From Natronogracilivirga saccharolytica (GTDB taxonomy: Bacteria > Bacteroidota > Rhodothermia > Balneolales > Natronogracilivirgulaceae), in NCBI RefSeq assembly GCF_017921895.1, contig NZ_JAFIDN010000004.1, forward strand, positions 1 through 64,000: a stretch of DNA of 64,000 nt, read 5' to 3'. A program made the position numbers and the translations under genes. The stretch's first letter is position 1. Every line of letters starts with the position of its first letter. The notes below the pieces were generated by a model that saw only the letters and a program-made list of their open reading frames with translations, was not told where the DNA came from and did not search any database. Positions 1 to 7,351 of the stretch are shown piece after piece.

Positions 1-460
1 TGATGAACTCACGTATCGTTTTGTGCTTTCTGCGGCGTTTGGGCTTCTTCCTTGCTGTTCTCAGATGTTTGTAAAGGTCTCCTCCGTGTTTGGCATCACA
101 ATAAATATGGCGGTATATGGTCATATGAGAGATGTTCATATGCTCGCCATGTTCCATCGTGAGTCTGGGGCCAATGCCGGCCGGTTCCAGACCGGTAGTG
201 GCGAGCAGTTGCAGCGCCTTCTGCTTCAAAATACCTTTAAAGCGGTAGGGATGGCGTTTTTGCGTTCGTTTTTTCTTATAACGCTTATGAGCATGATCCG
301 GATCATAGTTGCTATAACCGCCGCCTCTGGCAATTTCGCGCCGAATGGTTTGCGGATCCCGCTTCAAGGTTCTGGCAATATTGGCAGGCCGGTAATCAAA
401 TTGAATTGCGCTGCGGATGTGGTATCTTACCCACAGTGCGAGGTGTTTGTATGGCTTCAT
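1..460 (-). CDS. IS30-family transposase, N-terminal part (runs off window)
   Basis: Reading leftwards from the ATG at 460, the frame is open to the window edge (about 153 codons) and has no stop. The protein begins MKPYKHLALWVRYHIRSAI. It has a helix-turn-helix with PANIARTLKRDPQTIRREIA, then a second helical block with MNISHMTIYRHIY, followed by a very basic KHLRTARKKPKRRRKHK stretch. This is the usual N-terminal layout of IS30 transposases: HTH, then IYR.I and a K/R-rich linker ahead of the DDE domain. The DDE catalytic part lies outside the window. The enzyme would cut and rejoin the ends of its own element. A palindrome with a T-run lies between the element end and this gene. Confidence 0.88.
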   Translation of the reverse strand, partial: MKPYKHLALWVRYHIRSAIQFDYRPANIARTLKRDPQTIRREIARGGGYSNYDPDHAHKRYKKKRTQKRHPYRFKGILKQKALQLLATTGLEPAGIGPRLTMEHGEHMNISHMTIYRHIYCDAKHGGDLYKHLRTARKKPKRRRKHKTIREFI

Positions 461-509
461 GTGCTCGACTCTTTGGTAGGAGAAAAGACGGAAGCTACAA
501 AACTTCGCG

Positions 510-539
510 AAAAATCCGGGGGGCTAGCCCCCCGGATTT
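510..539 (-). terminator. Perfect 28-bp palindrome plus T-run in the IS leader
   Basis: Positions 512-539 are a perfect palindrome with a CCGGGGGGCTAGCCCCCCGG core. Read on the minus strand it is followed by five T (514-510). It sits between the IS end and the transposase ATG at 460. It could therefore stop outside transcription from entering the transposase gene, or it could cover the translation start. IS10 and IS30 relatives are known to protect themselves from read-through; that role here is inferred. Confidence 0.6.
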
Positions 540-569
540 AAACTTTTCCCCCAGAATCGGGCACTTCAA

Positions 570-1163
570 TTGTTAATTAGCCTTGTTCCACCTTGGAATA
601 GATACGATTTCAATACAATAAGGGCTCTTGAGGAGCTTGGTTTTCTAACACTTTCGGCGAGTGTCAAGAAAGGCGAAGCAAAAAAAGACTCTAAGCTTAA
701 TTTTCTGCCAGCGACTTGCGATCTTTCACAGCTTCGTGAAGCGGTGATATCAGCAAAATCCTCATCTGACACCCAACCAGTCATTGTTGTTTTGCTTCAT
801 GCATATGATTTTAAAAAAAAGAAGCATAACAGTTACAATTACCATGAGTTTTTAAAACTCTTACATTGGCTTAAATCTCAAAATGATGTTCGTTTAATTT
901 CAATCAGCGAAGCTGCAGAATTAATAAATGATTTGAGGTCTAAACGTTTTTTGCTTAATAGGGGAAAATATGCGCTTTCTACGGTTCTTCCATCATCATT
1001 ACAAAATAAAAATTCTATAACACAGTATCAGGAATATCGAGGAACACTTTTAATTCCAAAAATTATTGAGTCCCGAGGTTTCTATTTGCTCATTGCTATT
1101 CTCAGAAAACTAATTTTAAAGGTGCAAAAGATTATAGGATATGGTGTGAAGTCTAAAATTTAA
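570..1163 (+). pseudogene. Polysaccharide deacetylase-like gene, 5' part cut off by the IS
   Basis: The frame codes for about 197 residues and opens directly with LVPPWNRYDFNTIRALEELGF. In catalytic (NodB-fold) polysaccharide deacetylase relatives this motif lies in the second half of the domain. It continues with VIVVLLHAYDF and a RLISISEAAEL block like the family's C-terminal strands and helices. The N-terminal half, with the metal-binding Asp and His residues, is missing because the IS30 end abuts this point. The TTG at 570 is just the first in-frame start and probably not a real one. The gene is most likely inactivated. The lower GC content compared with the downstream glycan genes suggests an acquired surface-polysaccharide segment. 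Confidence 0.7.
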
Positions 1164-1466
1164 GTTATTCATACCCAAAATTTCAGTAGTTCTAGATTTG
1201 GTATTGACTTAATTGTAATTATTAGGTAATTATTAGAAGATTCTAAGCCTGACATAGTAAATGGTTTATATATAAGAATTTTATAATAATTCTATAAGGC
1301 TTAAGTGACTCAATATTAATTAACTATAACTTGACTTGCTGTCGTTTTAGTTGGTATTGTTACACACAGGATGTATGTGATCATCAATGTTAATCTGTTA
1401 TTGATACTGATGAGAAATTGAGCAGACAATCCGACAATCATAAAAATCGAGAACTAAAAAAGTGCG
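1164..1466. other. AT-rich intergenic stretch upstream of the curlin gene
   Basis: There is no open frame of note. The DNA is markedly AT-rich and must hold the promoter of the curlin-repeat gene at 1467. A TTGACTTG around 1332-1339 could be part of it, but I cannot fix a promoter. Confidence 0.4.
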
Positions 1467-2210
1467 ATGAAAAGAATAATAACAATACCAATATTGATTG
1501 CGGCCTCTTACGGATTGGTAGTTGCCCAGGATAACTCGGCCAGCATTCAGCAGATTGGTAACGGACATGAAGCTGCCACTGAACAGGCAGGCGCATTGAA
1601 TGTTGCCACTGTTGAACAGCAAGCCGCTAATCCTGACAGAAACGAAGCCTTTGTAACCCAGGAAGGAGACGGCAACTTCGCTGCACTGAATCAATCAAGA
1701 GGCGGAAGCATTCGCTCTCTGATGGAGGTTGATCAGATAGGTGACAACAACGAGGCCTATCAGACCATGCGTTTTATGGGTTCCTCAAGGGCCAGTTTGA
1801 AAATTAATCAGGTCGGAGATGACAACTTCGCCAATCAGGAGCAGTATGACGGCAGAAGCGGTCAGTATGCTCAAGTCGATCAATACGGTGACAATAACCA
1901 CGCCGAGCAGGTTCAGGATAATTTCGGTACCGGACAACGATTCTACGCCGATATTTATCAGGAAGGCGACGGCAATCAGGCATTCCAGACCCAGGATGGA
2001 AACGGCGGTGACCTTAATGCCTTGATTGATCAGGAAGGCGACGGCAATTTCGCTTCCCAGACCCAGAATTCGGATGCCTCACATGAAAGCAATGTATGGC
2101 AAACAGGAAATGACAATACAGCTATCATTGATCAGTATGGATCCGGACATCTGAACAACACTTGGCAGACAGGCAACGGCAACAGCGCTGTTGTAAATCA
2201 GAGCAACTGA
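1467..2210 (+). CDS. Curlin-repeat secreted protein (amyloid fibre subunit-like)
   Basis: 247 residues. A signal peptide (about residues 1-21, MKRIITIPILIAASYGLVVAQ) is followed by a run of imperfect 20-30-residue repeats of the curlin type, QxGxxNxAxxxQ. Examples are QIGNGHEAATEQ, QEGDGNFAALNQ, QYGDNNHAEQVQ and QTGNGNSAVVNQ. This spacing of Gln, Gly and Asn is typical of CsgA/CsgB, which stack as a beta-solenoid and form functional amyloid in the biofilm matrix. The gene stands alone: no csgC, E, F or G-like gene is visible nearby. A strong terminator follows at 2277-2320. Whether it polymerises or acts as a nucleator cannot be told from sequence. Confidence 0.85.
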   Translation: MKRIITIPILIAASYGLVVAQDNSASIQQIGNGHEAATEQAGALNVATVEQQAANPDRNEAFVTQEGDGNFAALNQSRGGSIRSLMEVDQIGDNNEAYQTMRFMGSSRASLKINQVGDDNFANQEQYDGRSGQYAQVDQYGDNNHAEQVQDNFGTGQRFYADIYQEGDGNQAFQTQDGNGGDLNALIDQEGDGNFASQTQNSDASHESNVWQTGNDNTAIIDQYGSGHLNNTWQTGNGNSAVVNQSN

Positions 2211-2276
2211 TTTGCATCCGGGGCAGGGTGATCATCTCACGGATTGCCTCCTTGCACATCAGATGACTTTTTTCAG

Positions 2277-2320
2277 AAGACAGTGAGGTCAGGGTCAAAT
2301 CCAGACCTCACTGTCTTTCT
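2277..2320 (+). terminator. Rho-independent terminator after the curlin gene
   Basis: The arms are 2277-2290 and 2304-2317, a perfect 14-bp inverted repeat (AAGACAGTGAGGTC) with a 13-nt loop and a T-rich tail. The arms begin AAGA and end TCTT, so the hairpin could work in both directions. Confidence 0.85.
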
Positions 2321-2481
2321 CTCTTCTTACACCGGAGATGCAACTTTCTACCATAAGCAGCATCTGTTTCATCATCAGGTTCTAATAATTAGTATTACCA
2401 TCGGATTTTCAGCAGCCAGTCATCACATTATTTCCGTGCTCCCGCACCTTAACTGACTTTTTCCGATAACGGAGGCCGCCA

Positions 2482-3591
2482 ATGCGTCGCATTCTATTTA
2501 TTATCAATTCATTCAGAGTAGGCGGAGCCGAGACACAGCTGATCAGCCTGATCCAGGAACTCCGGAAGCACAATACCGATGCCGCCGTAATTTCGCTGTA
2601 CCGGCACGAACCGCTGGCCGATCAGCTCTCCGAATCCGGCATTGATGTTCATTTTCTGAATGTGCACTCTCTCGCCGGTTTACCGTCCGGCATTCTTAAA
2701 GCCCGCCGGATTATCAGGCAATTCCGTCCCGACCTGATCCACAGTCACATGTATCACTCCAACCTTTTCGCTCGGTTGCTGAAAGTCTTCATGCCATCGG
2801 TCCGGGTTATAAATACGGCACATAATACAGTTGAAGGTGGATCCCTGCGTTATGTTCTGTACAGGATCACCTCGGGGCTGGCCGAAAACGTCTCCATCAT
2901 AAGCAGGGACGGCGAGCAGGCACATCTGAGCCGCAAAGCTACACCGCGGAAAAAGCTGATATACATGCCTAATGGCATTGATGTGGAACGCTTTCAGCCA
3001 CAGTCGGATAAGCGCATGGAAAAGCGCAGGGAACTCGGTGCCGATGACTCATTTGTCTTTCTGTCCGTAGGCGCCCTTTCCGAACAGAAAAACTTCCCGA
3101 ACGCACTGAATGCCATCAGAAAATTGAAAGACAACGGCTATTCCGGATTTCGCGTCTTTATTGCCGGAAAGGCACCCCAGGGCACGGACAACGACAAAAA
3201 ACTGCTTCAGCTGTCTGAGGAGCTTGAAGTTAAGGACATCGTGCGGTTTCTCGGCCTGCGAAATGACATACAGGATCTGATGAGAGCGGCGGACGGTTAC
3301 TTGTCTTCTTCATCCTGGGAAGGCATGCCCATTGTGCTGCTTGAAGCCACCGCATCGGGACTTCCTGTCGTTGCGACCGATGTGGGAGACACGAGGGAAA
3401 TCGTCAGGGAAGGGAAAAACGGGTTTCTCGTGCCGCCCAAAGACTCTGAGTCGCTGGCCGGGGCAATGATGAACCTGCTGGATGCTGACGATGAAACCAG
3501 ACAGCGCATGGGCAAAGAATCCCGGAAACACGCCATGGACAAATTCTCCATAGAAAGTGTGGCAAAGCAGTGGCTGGAAGTCTATGGCTGA
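2482..3591 (+). CDS. Glycosyltransferase family 4
   Basis: 369 residues, GT-B fold. The N-terminal acceptor side carries the GGAETQL motif (residues 14-20) typical of GT4 enzymes. MPNGIDVERF (162-171) starts the C-terminal nucleotide-sugar domain, and the EX7E motif is E280/E288 in SSWEGMPIVLLEATASG. It would transfer a sugar from a nucleotide donor to a lipid-linked glycan on the cytoplasmic side of the inner membrane; donor and acceptor cannot be read from sequence. It is the first gene of a run of collinear glycan genes, and its stop overlaps the next start by 8 bp. Confidence 0.9.
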   Translation: MRRILFIINSFRVGGAETQLISLIQELRKHNTDAAVISLYRHEPLADQLSESGIDVHFLNVHSLAGLPSGILKARRIIRQFRPDLIHSHMYHSNLFARLLKVFMPSVRVINTAHNTVEGGSLRYVLYRITSGLAENVSIISRDGEQAHLSRKATPRKKLIYMPNGIDVERFQPQSDKRMEKRRELGADDSFVFLSVGALSEQKNFPNALNAIRKLKDNGYSGFRVFIAGKAPQGTDNDKKLLQLSEELEVKDIVRFLGLRNDIQDLMRAADGYLSSSSWEGMPIVLLEATASGLPVVATDVGDTREIVREGKNGFLVPPKDSESLAGAMMNLLDADDETRQRMGKESRKHAMDKFSIESVAKQWLEVYG

Positions 3592-4732
3592 CATTTTGTT
3601 TATCGCAGGTAACACCCGCTCGCTTATCGCAAACAGGGGGGATTTGATCAGGCAGATGAAACAGGCCGGACATCATGTCAGTGCACTTGTCCCGGAATAC
3701 GACTTCATGCCGGAGATCGAAACCCTGGATATTCCGTACCGGACAATCAACCTGAACCGTTCAAGCATCAATCCGCTCGCAGCCTGCCATAGCCGCAATG
3801 AACTCGCCCGGATGATCCGTCATTTCAATCCGGACAAAGTGTTCGCCTACACCATCAAACCGGTGGTGCTCGGAGTTCCGGCAGCACAAAAAGCAGGTGT
3901 CGGCGAAATATATTCCATGATCACCGGAATGGGCTATCTTTTTACCGGGGAAAGCCTGAAGCAGCAGATCTTGCGCCGCGTGGCATGCCGGATGTACCGC
4001 AAGGCACTCTCAGGCTGCAAAAGGATTTTTTTCCAGAACCCTGATGATGTCTCGCTGTTCCGGGAAATGCAAATCATAAACGGAAACAGTCCGGTCACCA
4101 TGACCAACGGATCCGGGGTAAATATGGATCAGTTCACCAGACATCCCCTGCCCGACGAAGAACAGCCGGTGACATTTCTGATGATTGCCCGCCTGCTCAA
4201 TGACAAGGGCATCATTGAATTTGTCGAGGCGGCGGAAAAACTTAAACGGGTCTATGGCGACAGCATCAGGTTCCAGGTCATCGGTCCGTACGACCCGAAT
4301 CTTCCCCACGCCGTGTCAAGACACCGTTATGAGCAGTGGCAGCAAAATGACGCGGTGACGTTTATCGGACACAAAGCCGACGTAAGGCCCTGGCTCAAAC
4401 AGTGCCATGTCTATGTCCTGCCTTCCTACCGGGAGGGAACTCCGCGGTCGGTGCTTGAAGCCATGGCGACCGGACGTGCTGTTATTACCACAGACGCCCC
4501 GGGATGCCGCGAAACGGTTGCAGATGGCGAAAACGGCTTTCTGGTCCCGCCAGGACAAAGCGCCCCGCTTGCCGAAGCAATGGAAAAGTTTATGAAAAAT
4601 CCGGAGCTGATTGGCCGGATGAGTAAAAAAAGCTATCGGCGGGCGCTGGATAAATACGATGTAGGGAAGGTGAATAAAGTCATTATGGAAGCAATGAATC
4701 TTCAGACATCAAGCGATCATGACAGCAACTGA
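3584..4732 (+). CDS. Glycosyltransferase family 4 (capsule/O-antigen type)
   Basis: 382 residues from the ATG at 3584; an upstream in-frame start at 3557 lies deep in the previous gene and is unlikely. It opens with MADILFIAGNTRSL, has the MTNGSGVN (173-180) linker motif and an EX7E pair at E284/E292 in YREGTPRSVLEAMATG. The long HFNPDKVFAYTIKPVVLG segment resembles the PglA/WbpX-like GT4 group that adds a HexNAc or similar sugar to a lipid-linked sugar. The 8-bp overlap with the preceding GT4 implies coupled translation. The next gene encodes a phosphoglycosyl transferase that would start the same glycan. Confidence 0.9.
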   Translation: MADILFIAGNTRSLIANRGDLIRQMKQAGHHVSALVPEYDFMPEIETLDIPYRTINLNRSSINPLAACHSRNELARMIRHFNPDKVFAYTIKPVVLGVPAAQKAGVGEIYSMITGMGYLFTGESLKQQILRRVACRMYRKALSGCKRIFFQNPDDVSLFREMQIINGNSPVTMTNGSGVNMDQFTRHPLPDEEQPVTFLMIARLLNDKGIIEFVEAAEKLKRVYGDSIRFQVIGPYDPNLPHAVSRHRYEQWQQNDAVTFIGHKADVRPWLKQCHVYVLPSYREGTPRSVLEAMATGRAVITTDAPGCRETVADGENGFLVPPGQSAPLAEAMEKFMKNPELIGRMSKKSYRRALDKYDVGKVNKVIMEAMNLQTSSDHDSN

Positions 4733-4753
4733 CAACCATAAACCGGGATAATC

Positions 4754-5410
4754 ATGATCAAACGAACAATTGACGTGCTTTCGGCTTCTGCCGGACTCCT
4801 GATACTTTCGCCGCTGTTTCTGGTGCTGGCGTTGTGGATCAAAACGGACTCCTCCGGACCGGTTTTTTTCAGGCAAAAACGTATCGGCCGGAATAAAAAG
4901 CCATTTCACGTCTACAAATTTCGCTCCATGACGCACCGTGATCCGGCATCCATCAACCAGAAACAGGAAAAGGTGGTAAGCTCCTCGGATGATGACCGCA
5001 TTACCACAAGCGGCCGCTTTTTACGGGCTCTGAGCCTTGACGAACTGCCGCAGCTGATAAACGTGGTGAAAGGGGATATGAGCCTTGTCGGCCCGCGCCC
5101 CGTGATTCCCGAACAGCTTGAGGTGGTGCCATACTGGTTCGAGTCCCGGTTTGATGTCCGCCCGGGTATTACCGGACTGGCCCAGGTCATGGGCCGGCGC
5201 AGCCTGAGCTGGGAAGAGCAGCTCGGCTACGACATGGAATATGTGCAAACCTTCTCAGTCTGGAATGACATCCGGATTCTGATTCTCACATTTTGGGTCG
5301 TTCTGACACGAAAAGGTATTTATGGTGACGAATCCGGAAACTGGCGGTCCTATCGCAAAGAGTGGAAGCAATATTCGAAAGGATTGCCTGAAGATACGCG
5401 AGCCACGTAA
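4754..5410 (+). CDS. Phosphoglycosyl transferase (PglC/WcaJ-type bacterial sugar transferase)
   Basis: 218 residues, the size of the short monotopic PglC class. It has an N-terminal re-entrant membrane helix (about 8-30), then [10 protein letters not shown] and YKFRSM (54-59), the catalytic D96-E97 in SLDELPQL, and LVGPRP (111-116). The enzyme moves a sugar-1-phosphate from a nucleotide sugar to undecaprenyl phosphate, the committing step of O-antigen or capsule repeat assembly. The large N-terminal membrane region of WcaJ/WbaP is absent. Gene order (two GT4 then PGT) fits one operon. The 3' end runs into a short tandem repeat. Confidence 0.92.
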   Translation: MIKRTIDVLSASAGLLILSPLFLVLALWIKTDSSGPVFFRQKRIGRNKKPFHVYKFRSMTHRDPASINQKQEKVVSSSDDDRITTSGRFLRALSLDELPQLINVVKGDMSLVGPRPVIPEQLEVVPYWFESRFDVRPGITGLAQVMGRRSLSWEEQLGYDMEYVQTFSVWNDIRILILTFWVVLTRKGIYGDESGNWRSYRKEWKQYSKGLPEDTRAT

Positions 5411-5434
5411 TCACAACGAGCCACATAATCACAA
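5399..5434 (+). repeat. 18-bp tandem repeat plus degenerate repeats between glycan genes
   Basis: CGAGCCACGTAATCACAA at 5399-5416 is repeated at 5417-5434 with one mismatch, overlapping the last codons of the sugar transferase. The rest of the 151-bp gap to the next gene (to about 5538) is made of loose copies of a CAGxCTGAAATGATxTC unit. The repeats may reflect slippage or mark an old insertion point. Confidence 0.7.
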
Positions 5435-5561
5435 ATGGAATCATCAGCAGGCTGAAATGATTTCGTCAGACTGAAATGATCTCATTTCTCTAAAATAATC
5501 TTGCTAATCATAAATGATCTTATCAGGCTGAATCGATCATGTTACCAACCGGAATCCGCAA

Positions 5562-6386
5562 TTGATCTATAAATTCATCACAAATAATCCGGAGCTGGCC
5601 CGGTACGCAGTTTCGTGCGGAGTTCAGCGGATTTTTGTCGACATGGAATACCTGGGCAAGGAGGAGCGTCAGGGCCATATCGACTCCCATAAAGCGCGCC
5701 ATACACTGACGGATCTCGGGAATGTCCGCAAAGCAGTACCGGATGCTGAACTGATGGTGCGTATCAATCCGGTGCACGAACGAACGCCTGCCGAAGTTGC
5801 TGATGTGCTGAAAGCCGGGGTTGATGTTGTCATGCTGCCCATGTTCACATCCGCGGAAGAGGTGGCAAAGGCGGGAGCCCTGATCTCCGGATCCGCCAGA
5901 TTTTCGCTGCTGCTGGAGACCCCCCAGGCGTTAACCAGACTGGATGAAATTCTGGAACTTCATGACATGATCGATGAGGTGCATGTCGGACTTAATGACC
6001 TGCACCTTGGCCTCGGGCTTGATTTCATGTTTGAGGTGCTGTCGGGCGGTTTGGTGGATGTGATCGCCGGAAAGGTACACAAAGCCGGGATCCGGTTCGG
6101 ATTCGGAGGTGTGGCACGCACAGGAGAGGGAGCTGTTCCCGCCGAACTTGTTTTGGGAGAGCACGTCAGACTGGGTTCTGAAATGGTCATCCTCTCACGT
6201 ACCTTCCATCAGAATGCCCGAAGTGTTGAAGAATTAAAAAGCAAAATCGACCTCGGGAAGGAAATAGAAAAACTCGACGCCTGTCTGAACGGGTTCAAAA
6301 ACGGGGACAAATCCCTTCTTGAAGATAACAGGCAGAATCTTATTGCAGCGGTCAGATCCGTGGTCAGGGAAAAAGCCATAGCCTAA
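5562..6386 (+). CDS. HpcH/HpaI-family aldolase
   Basis: 274 residues, a TIM-barrel class II aldolase of the HpcH/HpaI/CitE superfamily. Visible landmarks are RIFVDME near residue 23, R67 in LMVRINP, the metal-binding E119 in LLLETPQAL and D146 in VGLNDLHLG. The start is TTG (5562): the frame is closed upstream by a TGA at 5529 and no ATG is available, and MIYKFITNNPELARY aligns with the usual family N-terminus. Such enzymes cleave or form 2-oxo-acid aldols using a divalent metal. Its place between a sugar transferase and a 2-hydroxyacid dehydrogenase suggests a role in making an unusual acid or pyruvate-derived glycan component; the substrate is unknown. Confidence 0.85.
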   Translation: MIYKFITNNPELARYAVSCGVQRIFVDMEYLGKEERQGHIDSHKARHTLTDLGNVRKAVPDAELMVRINPVHERTPAEVADVLKAGVDVVMLPMFTSAEEVAKAGALISGSARFSLLLETPQALTRLDEILELHDMIDEVHVGLNDLHLGLGLDFMFEVLSGGLVDVIAGKVHKAGIRFGFGGVARTGEGAVPAELVLGEHVRLGSEMVILSRTFHQNARSVEELKSKIDLGKEIEKLDACLNGFKNGDKSLLEDNRQNLIAAVRSVVREKAIA

Positions 6387-6402
6387 TCTATAACAAGCAC
6401 AG

Positions 6403-7320
6403 ATGCAAAAAAAAGCACTTTTTCTCCAGAAGAAGCACATCCTTGAAGACCAGCAGGCTGAGCTGACAGCACTATTCCGGGAATACCTGCCCGGTTACCA
6501 ACCCTTTTTTGCTTCGTCTGCCGGGGATGTTTCACCCGGGGATTTCTACCACCTTGTGATTACATCCTTCCATGATTTTTTCCCTGAGGTGATGAAGAAA
6601 ATAAGCAAGCCGGAGCATCTGCATTTCACCGGATCCGGCACCGACAAGCTGGATGATATGTCTCAGGAACTGGACCTGGACGGTGTTACCATCACAAATT
6701 CGGCCGGGGTGAACGCCGTAACAATAGCGGAACATGTCATTGCAGGCATCCTCACATTTGCCAAAAACCTGCACTTGTATCGTGATCAGCAAAACAACAA
6801 GGTCTGGAAACGGCGCTGGCACACCGAAATCAGCGGACAGTCGGTTACCATCGTCGGACTGGGGAGTATCGGGATGGAGGTGGCCCGCAGATGCAGGGCT
6901 CTTGGCCTGCAGGTAACAGGCTGTGTGCGAACCATGCGAATCTATACCGGTATCGACTCTCTTTGCACTCTGGACGAATTGCCGGAGGTTGCATCACAAT
7001 CAGATTACGTCGTCCTCTGCGTTCCGCTGACCCGGCAAACGAAGGGACTGATTGACCGGCATATTCTCGGCCGGTTTAAAAAAACTGCCGTTCTGGTTAA
7101 TGTTTCGAGGGGCGAGGTGGTTGATGAACAGGCGCTGACTGATGCCCTTCAGCATTATCGTATAAAAGGTGCTGTGCTGGATGTGTTTCATCAGGAGCCG
7201 CTCCCTGAGGATCATCCGTTCTGGCAGCTGGATAATGTGCTGCTGACCCCTCATGTTGCCGGTACGACACAGCACTATATGCGGAATCTCTTTCGCATTT
7301 TGCATGAGAAACTTCAGTAA
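6403..7320 (+). CDS. D-isomer-specific 2-hydroxyacid dehydrogenase
   Basis: 305 residues. The Rossmann domain is clear with VGLGSIG (151-157); the family's catalytic Arg (R236 in VNVSRGEVVDE), Glu (E265 in VFHQEPLP) and His (H284 in LLTPHVAG) are all present. NAD(P)-linked interconversion of a 2-oxoacid and a D-2-hydroxyacid is the expected reaction. The N-terminal domain is short and divergent compared with SerA or LdhA, so the substrate is not predictable. It lies 16 bp after the aldolase and is presumably cotranscribed; the pair could act in sequence on a glycan precursor or substituent. Confidence 0.9.
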   Translation: MQKKALFLQKKHILEDQQAELTALFREYLPGYQPFFASSAGDVSPGDFYHLVITSFHDFFPEVMKKISKPEHLHFTGSGTDKLDDMSQELDLDGVTITNSAGVNAVTIAEHVIAGILTFAKNLHLYRDQQNNKVWKRRWHTEISGQSVTIVGLGSIGMEVARRCRALGLQVTGCVRTMRIYTGIDSLCTLDELPEVASQSDYVVLCVPLTRQTKGLIDRHILGRFKKTAVLVNVSRGEVVDEQALTDALQHYRIKGAVLDVFHQEPLPEDHPFWQLDNVLLTPHVAGTTQHYMRNLFRILHEKLQ

Positions 7321-7351
7321 CGGATTTGTGCGTAACGTGTCTGATTGGCCG

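Larger units (their letters stand above)
1..569 (-). mobile_element. IS30-family insertion sequence, one end (partial)
   Basis: The element holds the transposase start and a roughly 110-bp leader. Its outer end lies close to 569, because a polysaccharide-deacetylase reading frame begins abruptly at 570 with conserved mid-protein sequence. Read outward to inward, the end begins around TGAAGTGCCCGATTCTGGGG. The matching inverted repeat and the target duplication would be beyond the left edge, so the boundary is only good to a few bases. Confidence 0.7.

Noticed and set aside
23-541. Plus-strand 172-codon open frame
   Set aside because: It is the antisense of the IS30 transposase, whose protein has clear HTH motifs on the minus strand.
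2244-2456. 70-codon frame after the curlin gene
   Set aside because: It runs through the terminator hairpin at 2277-2320 and has no coding character.
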